A stretch of 64,000 nucleotides of DNA, from NCBI RefSeq assembly GCF_964355755.1, contig NC_092676.1, positions 26,704,288 through 26,768,287 on the forward strand. The letters run 5' to 3'. Positions 10,470-21,955 of this stretch are shown one piece after another (the stretch's first letter is position 1; each line of letters starts with the position of its first letter). The position numbers and the translations under genes are program-made. Under the pieces are notes generated by a model, which was given only the letters and a program-made list of their open reading frames with translations, was not told the DNA's origin and did no database searches. Origin of the DNA: Antedon mediterranea (taxonomy: Eukaryota; Echinodermata; Crinoidea; Comatulida; Antedonidae).

Positions 10470-12541
10470 TCTTATACATCTTCCGTCACAATATTGTTTA
10501 TAATCACCATCTGTGCTACCACCATTTCACTAACCCTTTCCATGATTGACATCTACACAACAATACGAGTGACTACTAATGAATCACACCCCCAACTTAA
10601 AGTGCAACGATATTGTCTTTATATCAATAAGTAAATGAATAATATCGATACTACTTATGACGTCATGCAAAACTCAAAGTACCCGTGTCACAAACTTGGC
10701 CGTCTCCAACTCATGGTCACGTTTGACTACGCAAAGGAAATTATTGGACAGTATTATAACTCTAAGGTGGTGTTTAAGAAGGCCATTATGCATTCTAATG
10801 GGTTTCGTTGGAGATGAAGACAATTGGGGGTGGGGGGGGGGGCGTGCAATCAACCCTGTCCGTAGCCACTTTGCTGTAATGAATCGAATGCCATAAATTT
10901 AGCATGACAGACTCGCTTAGCAAACTAAACAGACCCTAGTCTTCCACAAGATTCATTTATTCATACGATGGAACGTTTCGACCTTCTAATCTCTGTACAA
11001 GCCATCTATATCTGTGTGAAAGTGTGATGCTAATTTAAACAATTTCCTTTAGGAGTGTAGTTCACATTTTAGAATACAATATATACAACAATGCACCTTG
11101 CAAAAGTGATGAGTTGCCATAATCTGCACAGGTCAACATATTTCTTCCTCTCCCATTCTAAACTAATCACAATCTAATGTTGGTCTATGAAACAAAGTAA
11201 CTAAGTAATATTTAGGCCTATTGCTTTCCACTCTGACAGTACAATTTATATGAAACAGCATAAAATATGAAGGAAAATAAATACATAGAATAATATAAAC
11301 AATTAAGACTTGAGAAAAAAAAAACATGGAAATCAGGGGATAACTCTTTAAGCCCAAAGGCTTGTTTCCAAATAAATAAAATATCATATCCAAAAGGTAC
11401 ATCTGAAAAATACAATGCCGTATATCGCTCATTGAAAAAAGATTAGACAATAATATGCATTCATTCATCATCGTCCATCCATGAAGTGGTTACAATTTCT
11501 AGAATGTTGTGTGCCTTACACCAGGGGACGATAACATAGGTTCCTACACGTGGTGTTGGTTAGCAGTCGGAAGATTGATAAGAGCAACCGAATTCACCTA
11601 TCTTGTCATTCTTCCCTGGGGGTACAAAAACTATTGTTATCGGAATAAATCAATTTCTTCTGTCTTACACCTGAAAAATGAAAGTAAGTGGAAGAAGCGG
11701 AAATCTGGAAGTGTCTTTAATCTCCTGGTAGCATCAGCAGAATAACGTATGTTGATGTTTGTCGACAACTGCTAAACACAAAGCCAGGCATACTAACATG
11801 GTATTGTGTACGTAGAACAAGGTGTTAACATGCACTTTCTAAAAAGTGGAAGTAAACGCCCTCGCGTTGAGACCATTTGTAACTTAATAAATGACGCGTT
11901 TTTGATCGCAGTAACAGTTTGGATATTTCCTTTAATAAGTGCAATATAGTATCAATATAATATACACCATATTTGTCATTCTAATTATAAATAATTGTAT
12001 CTGAAATAAAAACCATTTGTTTGCGTTTCCGAAGCTGAAAAATTGGCTAAACGCCTACACATGCGAACTTTAATGGACTGCAGACATTTCTGGCATTCAA
12101 ATATTAAATGAGTATACATTACGACACTAAGAACAGGAAACCAGTCATTTAGTCGCTGGCTGTTGATGGGATTATTTGAACAAGTAGTTAGAAAGTCAAC
12201 TAAGTACGATTTATTCCCAGTCAGGTTTGCATCGATTGAACTGATCGTTTGTCCAGACGTTTCAATCACAATATTTTATTTTATTTATTGAATGAGAAAG
12301 CACAGCAGGGTTTCTTTCTGACGTCTGATACATTTAAGACACCGACTTACATCAGAGAAAGTTGCGGTGTTTAAAGAGTCGTAACAATCTTTAAGGCAGA
12401 CGACTTTTGGATGTATCGTGGGGACAAATATTTTGCGGGAACCTACCGTGGAATGATTTAAATATAATTATAGGCCTAGATACGGTACACATCATCTTGG
12501 ATTTTTATAAAAACGAAGTTATTCAGTATTCAGAAAGTAGA

Positions 12542-15500
12542 ATGTCTGTCAAGCCAGCGGAGAAGAAGCTTCCACCAAGAGGCCTGCATTACCACGTTTC
12601 GAATTTAAATGATATTGATCCGCTAGGCCTGGATTCATCAAGGTGTGATGTGAGTCAAAACAATACAGTTGTCGATTACATGACAACAATTGAGAGAAAA
12701 CATTATGAAAATCAGAACTTATGTAGAAAGAATGGTATAAGAGGACACAGAACGAAAGGCGGAGGGATAGAGAAGAAGAGGTTAAAACGTCCAGCGCCTC
12801 CTCCACCAACGCAGTCGACAACGAAGAAAACTTTAAAAGACATAGCGGAGGAATATTTAACTAATCTTGATTCAGATTATGTTGTTACCGACTTGAATTC
12901 CGTCACCGACGGAACGGATGCTACGGAAAGTTTTTTACAACTGACAACAGAACCACTGATGTCGAAAGTTGATGACGAACATCTGTACGACTCAATCTCA
13001 GGACATTACAAAAAGAAAGAAGTAAATGGATGTGGTAGGCCTACTCCTGAAAAACAAGATGCATACTATCTAGATATTATTGATGATTACAGCCAAACGG
13101 CATTACCGACATCTTCAAATTCGTACGATGAAATAAAATGCAAAACGTTGCCTCTTTCGGAGCGCACAGATCTATCGCGATCTGGCAACTCGTCCGCTAA
13201 CAGGGAATTCTTGAATAGGTCTAAACAGATCATGATGACAGAGGTGGTGTCGAAATTGCCCGCTATACGGAACAGACGATTGGTAGCAATTTGTGTAGCA
13301 TCAGTTCTTCTTCTATGTTCAATATGGCTAATAACGGTTGCAACAAAACCAAAAAGTGAGTATACAGAATTGATTACCGACAACGTCATTATTTTTAAAC
13401 TGTTGTTAAACTCGTTTAAAAGTATTCCTTTCTAGATCAATTAAGGCCCTACACTTTGAAGATCAAGATAAGTAGCTCTAGGCTCATTGCCACATGGCAT
13501 GTTGCCACTCCGGGCCATAACCTAGTTTTACCTCGATTGGTCAAGCATATTACTCGTTGCATCACTAGTGCCGCTTAAGTAATTTTGTTAATACAGTATA
13601 AGAATTCTTTTTAAGTTACGGATTCAAATAGTTCAAATCTTAAGGAAAGGAACTTCGTTTCAAAATAATACCATCAACTTCTTGACGGCCTATACAAATA
13701 CTATTCTAATGTCAAATATTGTTTTATTTAGGTACAAATCGAGTGATCTTTCCAACACAGACACATCAACTTGTAGGTGGCACGGTATTTGACCAAGGTA
13801 AGATAATTGCCAACTATAAAGATATAATATCAATTATTTATTGCAAAAAATGCCATTTTGTTTTCTAACGTCTTCTACTATCTACAGTACAGTTGTTTAT
13901 AAACATATTTTTTTATTAATAAATTTGTTAATATTCAATTTAAATACATTTTAGAAAGAAAATTAGAAAAAAATTGGCTTGTTCTTGTGTCTGAAAGCCT
14001 ACGCCTAGCATATTTTTCAAGCGAAAGTCTGAAAAGTGTTTGATGATAAGTATGATAAAGCAATTCCGAGAACGAATTTGTTGGAAAAGAATCAAGTATT
14101 TAGTAATGAATTCCAGATTGTATTTTGGCGAACAGAGAATTGAATTGGCTGATGATAATTTAAAAGAATCAGTTAGGCCTACTTATATTTGCATTATCGT
14201 TTACACAGTCTCTCCTTACCTAAACATATTATTTCTTTATTTCCACAAAAACAATCTGATATTCCCAATTACAATACAAGATTTGCCAAAACTAATATTT
14301 TATCCGAAAAGAATAAGCATACATTTAAATTTGAAAAAAAATAATTTTACAATGACCCGAAATTATTGAATTCCTTAAGCATTTCATTTAAATCTCTAAT
14401 ATCTAATCTTCCTTCGTTCAAATATAACCTAAAGAAGTATAATGGTTGCGGCTTTATGGCAATTAAATCTCCTGCTTATGTTTCTTAATATTATTAGTTG
14501 TTGTGTGTATGAGAGTTTGGTGTAATGGTTATGTATCCAGCCTCGCACAGTTGAGATCGCTGGTTCAAGTCTCGCTGATGTTTTTAGTCGCGTGGAAGCG
14601 ACTCTATAGTTCACTAAGTCGGTCGGTCGGTCTGTCTGTCTGTCGGTCTGTCTGTCTGTCTGTCGGTCCGGTATCACTATGCGTTTTATCGCTTTATGAC
14701 CTTATCTTGATATCAGTTTAATCTAGCTAAGTAAATTTTTCACAGAATATTCCTTATGGCCAGGAATCGATGTGGTTATGTTTTCACGGTGCGCAATAAA
14801 AAATTACGCGGTCTACGCACGATTTAACGAAATCACGTTTGTAATCATATCTTAACAACCATGAATCACAATTAAATAAAATTTGGTACTCATAAATTTC
14901 AGGGCATAAATCATCATATGGCAATACAATTACGTGCGTAGCGCATGTAACGCATGCGTACGCGCGCTTAAAATTTTCAAAATTTATTTTCGATGAAATA
15001 AGAGTACGTTTCAGGCAATTTTAAGCGTTTACAAAATTGCCATGAGTGCGCAGATTTTTGCGCGCGCACTGCGCGTTAAATGTTATTGCGCACACTTTTT
15101 GCCCGATTTCTGTTTTTTCTTGAATTACTTTTCAACTCGAAATTACGTTATACGAGCACGTCAAATGTGACAGGCTACGCACGTGTAAATTAAAAAAATA
15201 TAAATGTTTTTAAACATTTCAACATTTTTAAACATGTTCAGTAATTTCGGTCAGTATAGTTCACTATGTCGGTCGGTCCGTCTGTCTGTCGGTCTGTCTG
15301 TCTGTCGGTCTGTTTGTCTGTCGGTCCGGTATCACTATGCATTGTAGCACGCGACTTAATGGCTGTTGGCTTTGTTTTTTATTATTTCAGTGCGCAGAAA
15401 AACAATACAAACAAACAAACAAACTGTCAGGTTTCTGCAAACAGTTCTAGTTGTTTGTGAAGAAACAGAATACATTAAGTCGTAGAATTATGCCACCACC

Positions 15501-17055
15501 GGTAGGCCTACATTACGTTTGATTGTTGAATTGAGCTTTCGTTGAATTATCACCATTAAGTTATCAAATCAAATCAAATCTTTCGGAAATAAATGTCATC
15601 CTTTTATCCCTGGTTAAATTTCAGCGGAAGTTTTTAATATAATTAAATAATTACTCCCAATTGTATCAAGTGATACCGTATCCTTCTACTGCGTGTCTAT
15701 TTCGGGCGTCGCGTTGAACCGCTCACATACATCACGTGATATAAACAGCGTTCAATTTGCAACATAATTTCATAATCTTTGAGTAACCTCGCCTAACTTA
15801 AAAGGAAATTAATATAACAGTGTAATTATATAATATCTATTTATTAATTAACTGTCAAGGCTAATTGAGGCGGTTTTCTAATTTACGAATTGCGTAACTT
15901 ACCATAGTTCAATCAAGGAAGGGTGAAAAAAAAATGGTCTAAGTAGAATTTAAGAATAAATGAAGTAAAAGTGTACTTGCACTCTTCCCTCATGGTTCAA
16001 TCAAGTAGATACCGGTAGCGAATTCAAACATTTAATATTTATAAAAAATCTCACCAAAGCTATAAATAATGACAATGTTAAGTTAATCAGTTAATCATAG
16101 GTGAAATTATCGGTCGATCATTACTCCGTCTGTATTGTCTGCAAGACTACTATATTCAATTAGTCTGGATTTTTGTCGTTTTTATGTTCGTATTATACGA
16201 AATATATAAACGCCATATGTGCCAAAATATTTATCTTTTTACTAATTTCGGTCTAAGCTTATACGTTCAATAATGTATCAGAATCTCTAAAATTAGTCAA
16301 AGTCGGCGCTGTTGTATACGTTTGATGATTAACGATTGTGAGAATTTCCTATTTACATGGAGCAGCAGTCTGAGTTCAATCAGACATGTTCCGTCCGTTT
16401 GTCATGTTTCCATAATCGTAATATCAGTTTTCTAAATTGATTATGTCCTGATTTTCCCATTATTCTTGTTGTGTGAATGAGAATTGCCAATGAATCTTGT
16501 CAAGACGAAGAATATAGAATTAGTTTTTATAAATTCTATGTCTTAATAACGATATTATTACGGTATATTATATATATCATACATATCATTCCACCTGGTT
16601 TACGTAAACTAAAGAGTTTTTAAAAATCATCAAGAACTCTACGCGTGCGTACAAAAAGTTCTAGGCTACCATTTAAGTAGGCACATTTATTATAATATAT
16701 ATGCTTATGTGGTGCGCGTAAGCATTTGTGGCGAATCCGAAAGAAAAAACCCAACCCAACATCACTTAGCCTACCATACAACAGTATAGAGAATACTTTA
16801 CGAGAATTGGAACTGTTTTTTTCTCTTTCAGTAACTATCCCAGAGCCGACACCATCAGTCAAAGTTATTCCGCAAAGTGATTGTATTCAAGATTGTAGAG
16901 AGAAAGCGCGAGTAGTTATATGTGCTTCGAATCGGATGACGTACGAAACGAGATGTGACTTTAAAGTAGCCAAATGCAAGAACCCAGGCCTTTCAGTGAT
17001 GTATAATGGTTCATGTCATCGTTCTGCATCAAGCGATGAATCGGAGGACGATTAG
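12542..17055 (+). CDS. Type II transmembrane protein with extracellular Kazal domain (3 exons)
   Basis: Exons 12542-13355, 13732-13797 and 16832-17055 join with GT-AG borders and consistent phase (1,1) to encode 367 aa. Residues 1-245 are polar and have no signal peptide. They contain a PAPPPP proline motif and Y-x-x-I motifs (YDSI 149, YLDI 176, YDEI 195). A single hydrophobic segment spans 247-268. The C-terminal exon encodes one Kazal-type domain with Cys at 311, 315, 324, 335, 342 and 355 plus the typical TY before the fourth Cys. The order implies a cytoplasmic N-terminus and an external Kazal module, which in other proteins inhibits serine proteases or binds ligands. I do not recognise the family. 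An in-frame Met at 12407 is possible, but the start at 12542 gives a cleaner cytosolic head. Membrane topology is inferred. Confidence 0.75.
14503..14722 (+). mobile_element. tRNA-like SINE head followed by a GTCG/GTCT microsatellite element
   Basis: A tRNA-like head has an A-box-like TGGTGTAATGGTTA and a B-box-like GGTTCAAGTCTC. It is followed by ATAGTTCACTAAGTCGGTCGG, GTCT/GTCG tetranucleotides and CGGTCCGGTATCACTATGC. The second part recurs at 15254-15345. It lies in intron 2 of the Kazal gene. Similar tetranucleotide cores occur in non-autonomous elements of marine invertebrates; the assignment is inference. Confidence 0.55.
15254..15345 (+). mobile_element. Second GTCG/GTCT microsatellite element copy
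   Basis: ATAGTTCACTATGTCGGTCGG, a GTCT/GTCG array and CCGGTATCACTATGC match the core of 14607-14686 in the same order and strand, without the tRNA-like head. The match is too long to be simple microsatellite growth. Confidence 0.6.
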
Positions 17056-18008
17056 CTTATTCACACGGAACAATATTGATTAGTTAAAAAATCGGGGCTC
17101 AGAAAATGGGAACGGGGAGAGGCATTGTTACCAGAAAGAGGAGAGGGTTTTGAGTGTGAAAACGTTCTCCTCGCTATCAAAATGTACTTTGATTTATTAA
17201 GTATAGAATTGAAAGACAGTATGCCATAGACAATCTGGTATTTCATATTCGATTCTGTCACTTTAATACGTAATATATTTGGTGATTGCAAAACGCAGTA
17301 TGTTTTTACTCACCGTAGTAAGCTGAGCCCACGCCAAGCACGTATACCATCACTTTCTTCTGAACAACAATCCCGTACACATGTGGCTGTGACATAATAT
17401 TTAAATATTTATTTAAATTACGTAAAAGGCGATGCGTACCATCATTAGAATAACCTACAACGTGTACACATGTGTTGCTAGAGATTACAACCTTCAAAAC
17501 AGGATAGAGCATACAGCCCCCCCCCCTCCCCCACCATTACAATAGTTCCTACACTATTTAGCACGTGTGTTAGTGAATGTAATATATTAAAAACGTTATT
17601 GTATATTATAATTATTCTATAATACTAGAATATATATTAAAAACAATATATTTTGTAAATAATCTGCACCATAAGCAATAAATACAAATTGTTAGGAAAT
17701 CGTAATGCGTTTTCTTTGTTATAAATAATTTTTAAAAAGGCAATTATTGTTAAATATTTGTTTTGTCGGATAACAGTAATTCATCCCGTGACTTCGTTCT
17801 CGTGACAGAATTAAGTTGGCATCATACTCGCCTACATACCTTATTATATAGTATTCTGCGGTTTTCTGTACGCGTTTTATAATACAATTATCTAAAGCAA
17901 AATAAATGGTCAGGAACCTGAGTTTGCCAGGGTCTCGTGAGCTAATTTCCACCGTAGAGTATCAGACATAAACTGTACAGAAATATATTCAGAAACGAAT
18001 TATATTTC

Positions 18009-18184
18009 AAGCTCTGTCTACACTATCAAACTAGTTTGACAAAAAAAGTGTGATGTGCTCAAAATAGTAGTGATATGCTCAAATATGGTAGTGATATGCT
18101 CAAACACGGTAGTGATATGACATCAAGTCCATATGGGCACAACGTATTTTTTTCACATAAAGTTTGATAGTGTAGACAGGGCTT
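18009..18184 (+). mobile_element. MITE family A copy
   Basis: Terminal inverted repeats AAGCTCTGTCTACACTATC and GATAGTGTAGACAGGGCTT enclose a stem built of GATGTGCTCAAAATA and TATGGGCACAACGT, with two to three GGTAGTGATATG units on the left arm. It has no coding capacity. Confidence 0.85.
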
Positions 18185-18415
18185 ATATTAAGGTAGGAAA
18201 TGAAGGCGGGATATCAACTTACAATAGATTTAAACTATGCCTGTTTTTAAACGGATTAGGAAGAAATGGATCCGAAATGAATGAAATGAAGATAATGCAC
18301 GACGAATATGAATAAGATTATGATATTGATGATGAGATAAACGCAATGATTATGATAAAGATAATGACAATGATATCCCGTATATACATCGAAAGATGAT
18401 TGTTATAAATATTAA

Positions 18416-18775
18416 TCTTGGTTCCCATGCACTAGAAACGTAGGCGCAGCAAAGTGAGTTGACCAATGACAAGCGACGGCCGGATGATGATCCACCGCGC
18501 CGTGATTGGTCACAAATTAAGCGTGGTTTCCACTAGAGACACAATGCAAGGACGTAGACGCAGTGCAAAGAGTTGACCAATGGCAAGCGATGGATAATCC
18601 ATCGCGTCGTGATTGGTCACAAATTAAGCGTGGTTTCCACTAGAGACGCAATGAAAGGACGTAGACGCAGTGCAAAGAGTTGACCAATTAAAAGCGACAA
18701 TTCAAATTATTGATCGCTTGTCATTGGTCAAATCGCTTACGTTACTCTTACGTCCAAGATGTTGGAGTCAAGCTA
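18416..18775. mobile_element. MITE family B, three tandem copies
   Basis: Units of about 115 bases start with TGGTTTCCACTAGAGAC and contain GAGTTGACCAATGGCAAGCG pairing with a later GTGATTGGTCACAA. Three head-to-tail copies are visible, the last one ending in the mirror segment CATTGGTCAAATCG. It is non-coding and capable of folding. Confidence 0.75.
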
Positions 18776-19924
18776 TAATACAATTTACCGTGAAACAGGA
18801 ACTCTTTTTCGTTTATTATGAATAAAAAACATTTTATTAATGCGTGGTACGTTCTACTTCGATAAGAATGGAAAATAAATTATGTAAATAAGATGAGTAA
18901 AAAGTGCGGCAAACTTTCTTTCAACTATCAACTGCCTTGTTTCATCCAGTCCACGCAGACTACATTGAAAGTTGTTGTACGGATGTGAAAGTGTCGCAAT
19001 TACAGGGAGTCATATCCGAGATTACAGTCAAATTATTGTTTTAACACTGGTAACCATTTAAGCTACCTAAACTATTGTTTAGTCTTGTGTGTTAGAATGT
19101 CAAACCGCTTGCTATTGCTTTGTTTGGGGAAAAAACGTTTTATTGGTTAAGATTTGAATTTGTAATAAATATTGTTCTCGTCTTTACTCCATGATCTATC
19201 TAAACAAATTTTTAGAAATTGATATTTTTGGTATAAATTATTATTATTTTACCGTCGTAAAATTTTTTTTTTTTTAAAGTACAAACAACAAATAGAAGTT
19301 ACATAGGCCCTACATGAACCTAATATTTTATACACCTTACCTTACCGTAAAATCTTTCATTATAACCAATACTTACATTTTGGAAGAAAGAAACTAATTA
19401 TCCTTATCGTTAATATAATTATATAAGTCGGTTGCCGTATTCACCAATCACACTCAAGTGAGATGTTTCCCTTAAATACTAAGTATCACTTAACTCTATA
19501 AATATTTAGTATTCCTCTTAAATTGTTTTCACTTAGGAGATTTTTTTTTATTATAAAGGTACGTGTTTCCCTTAGCCTAAGTGTGAATGGTGAATACGGC
19601 CACTGGTATACTTGGGACGCCCTATTCAAATGTACCCTTTAATGCGTTCTACTGTTTTCACACGTACAGACGTACATTTACACACAAAAAACCGTCGCCG
19701 AAATTAATAGCACAAATATTTATTACGTCACTATATGGACGTCGGGCTATCACTCATCCGAAGAATAATATAAACATCCTGATCTAATCATTGTTGGATG
19801 TTTTCATAAGAGCAAGCAATGTCTAAAAGATCCTATTGTGTCATTGTGGAAGTCAACCACACCCGGTGGTGTACATAACCAAATGCCAACCAAAAGAACC
19901 CTGGTTGAGTCTGTAAGAGTTCGT

Positions 19925-20101
19925 AAAACTTTGTTTACACTATCAAGCTTTATATGAAATATATGAGATGTGCCCATAATCATGATGATGTCATATCTGG
20001 CATATTTGGGAATATCACTACCATATTTGGAAATATCACTACCATATTTGAGCACATCACACTTTCTTTGTCAAACTGGTTTGATAGTGTAGACAGAGCT
20101 T
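19925..20101 (-). mobile_element. MITE family A copy
   Basis: It runs from TTTGTTTACACTATC to GATAGTGTAGACAGAGC, with the GATGATGTCATATC and AATATCACTACCATATTTG segments in reverse orientation relative to the copy at 18009. Confidence 0.85.
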
Positions 20102-20154
20102 AACACTTGAAAGCAGGTCGAAGATTTCTAAGGGATTCGATTATTAAGAAATTA

Positions 20155-20326
20155 TTAAAAGAAAATGTTGTGTGAAACGGATTTTAAAATGTGTACACGC
20201 GCACCGACTCTGTCACTGACCAATGAAAAAGCATACTGGCATGAGAGAAAGAAAATGCTGATGGAAACGGATTTTACAATGTGTACGCGCGCGTCGACTC
20301 TATCACTGACCAATGAGTGAGTCGGT
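20155..20326 (+). repeat. Tandem duplication of about 100 bp
   Basis: Two successive units share AAACGGATTTTA, AATGTGTAC and CTGACCAATGA in order. They are diverged and no family was recognised. Confidence 0.6.
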
Positions 20327-20984
20327 CACTAATTAGATATGTGATTAAATCAAACACGCCTTATTCAAAAGGAAATTAATAATTCATTAATTAAATTTCT
20401 ATCACGTGTGAAAAAAGCGTAAAATAATACAATTAAATCACAAAATAAACTATATACATGGATTGTTTAATCATAAAAATTGAACATAAAAGATGGACAT
20501 TAAAAAACTATTATTGCACTAAATTGTAAAGGCATCGTTCTAAAATAACCTTAAAAAATTATGTTCAACGTAATATTTCTATTTTCTATAGAATATTGTG
20601 TATAAAAAAGAAATAAATATTAACAACACGAGCGGATGTAGTAAGCTCGCATGCGCGTATAAAAAACACACGCACACACACCAGATTGTCTTATTCCAAT
20701 ACTGACAGGTTTAAAATCAAAGGTTTATCATTAAATTTCCGACAAGGATGAATTTCTTGCAATCTCTATTTAGAATAAATAATTTATCTTATTACAAATT
20801 TGGGTTAATCGTGAAAATATTAACCTGTTTCTAGTACGAACTTATACACACGTGGGAATAAGACGTAGGGGCTAATGGAAAGGATATTTGTGTATATCTG
20901 AATCTATTAATTGTATTTCCTGAGCAATTTAAGCCATTAGTATTATTAATAACATATTCTATCCTGAGACACAATGTTTCTAAT

Positions 20985-21240
20985 GACAAATTACAACTCC
21001 ACTCCCAAAGACTTGTAATAAGACTTTGTTTATGTAGAGCATCTTTTGTATTGTTTGTTTTGTGAACCTCTGAGGGTCCCTAATGATCAGAAATTGCTGG
21101 ATGGATCACCCTCATCAAATATGGTAAAAAAATATATATACATTGATAATAACTTGGTCAGAAGTAATTCTCGGGTTGGACTCGAACCCACGACCTCCAG
21201 ATCCTTAGCCTGGAGAGTAGGGCAAAACATCTGACCAATT
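20985..21240. mobile_element. SINE fragments (body on +, tRNA-like head on -)
   Basis: The body sequence TTACAACTCCACTCCCAAAG at about 20990 matches the copy at 49790. At 21170-21240 the minus strand has a tRNA-like head with the B box GGTTCGAGTCC. These are opposite-orientation fragments of SINEs, not functional tRNA genes. Confidence 0.55.
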
Positions 21241-21836
21241 ACTTAACAACTGATACAAAGCTACTCCAAAGTAGTTACAAACAATTACAATATATAGATA
21301 ATAAATTAAATATAATAAATATTAATACTTTGGAAGCAATTTTATCTTAAAAAAATGTCAAATTGACAACACTTAATTTAGATATTAATTATCAAATATT
21401 TAAAAGCATTTATAAAATAAAATCAAGCTGTTTTCTATCTATACAATTGGGTTAAGAATTTAATGACATAAAATAAGCACACAAGGTATTTATGTTGCTT
21501 TGTGTGCAGCACAATACGAATTCACTAAGAATTAAATACTAAAAACATAAATTTTATAAAACTGGGTGTTTATTTTGTGTGTTCTACACTTATTTTCAAC
21601 CATCATGGGGTAGGACCCTGTATTTGTACTTGGTTTACATTCAGTGCTTGGCACATACAACATAAAACACACAAGTGAATAATATATATATATATACATA
21701 TAACATACATACATATAACTACTGTATATATCATTATTCACATGATGTGTATCATTTCTCTCTTTTTTTCTTTTATGAATCACAGGAAAGGTTTCTTACT
21801 CTGCAGATCTGATACATTTAACTTCATATTATAGTA

Positions 21837-21842
21837 TTTATT
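21837..21842 (-). terminator. Probable polyadenylation signal of the AGBL2-like gene
   Basis: AATAAA on the minus strand lies about 115 bases past the TAA at 21956. Position fits a short 3' UTR; the hexamer is common in AT-rich DNA, so support is modest. Confidence 0.45.
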
Positions 21843-21955
21843 TGTTAGCAAAAGAAGACAATTGATTTTGTGACTCAAACCTTTTGCATATAAACCATAA
21901 AATGGGTCACAGGATAATTCTGACCTTCTCATACATCGACTTATAAGACATAACT

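Larger units (their letters stand above)
8529..12541. other. Gene-free intergenic region with repeats
   Basis: No convincing coding exon was found. The region holds a diverged direct duplication (8938-9030 and 9113-9203), a MITE interrupted by another MITE (9303-9581), and a CAT/ATC triplet array (10104-10469). The ORFs are short and lack family features. Confidence 0.6.
17056..21955. other. Gene-free intergenic region, MITE-rich
   Basis: This lies between the convergent ends of the Kazal gene and the carboxypeptidase gene. It contains family A MITEs (18009-18184, 19925-20101), a family B tandem array (18416-18775), a short tandem duplication (20155-20326) and SINE fragments (20985-21240). 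No ORF shows a recognisable domain. Confidence 0.65.

Noticed and set aside
10028-10634. His-rich, Ile-rich and Met-rich ORFs
   Set aside because: They are readings of the CAT/ATC triplet array in different frames with no unique domain.
14040-14369. 109-codon ORF in intron 2 of the Kazal gene
   Set aside because: Low-complexity, AT-driven composition; no splice support and the flanking exons already join in phase.
16726-16831. Upstream extension of the Kazal exon as an ORF starting at 16726
   Set aside because: The CTTTCAG acceptor at 16831 and matching phase with exon 2 indicate the ORF start is intronic.
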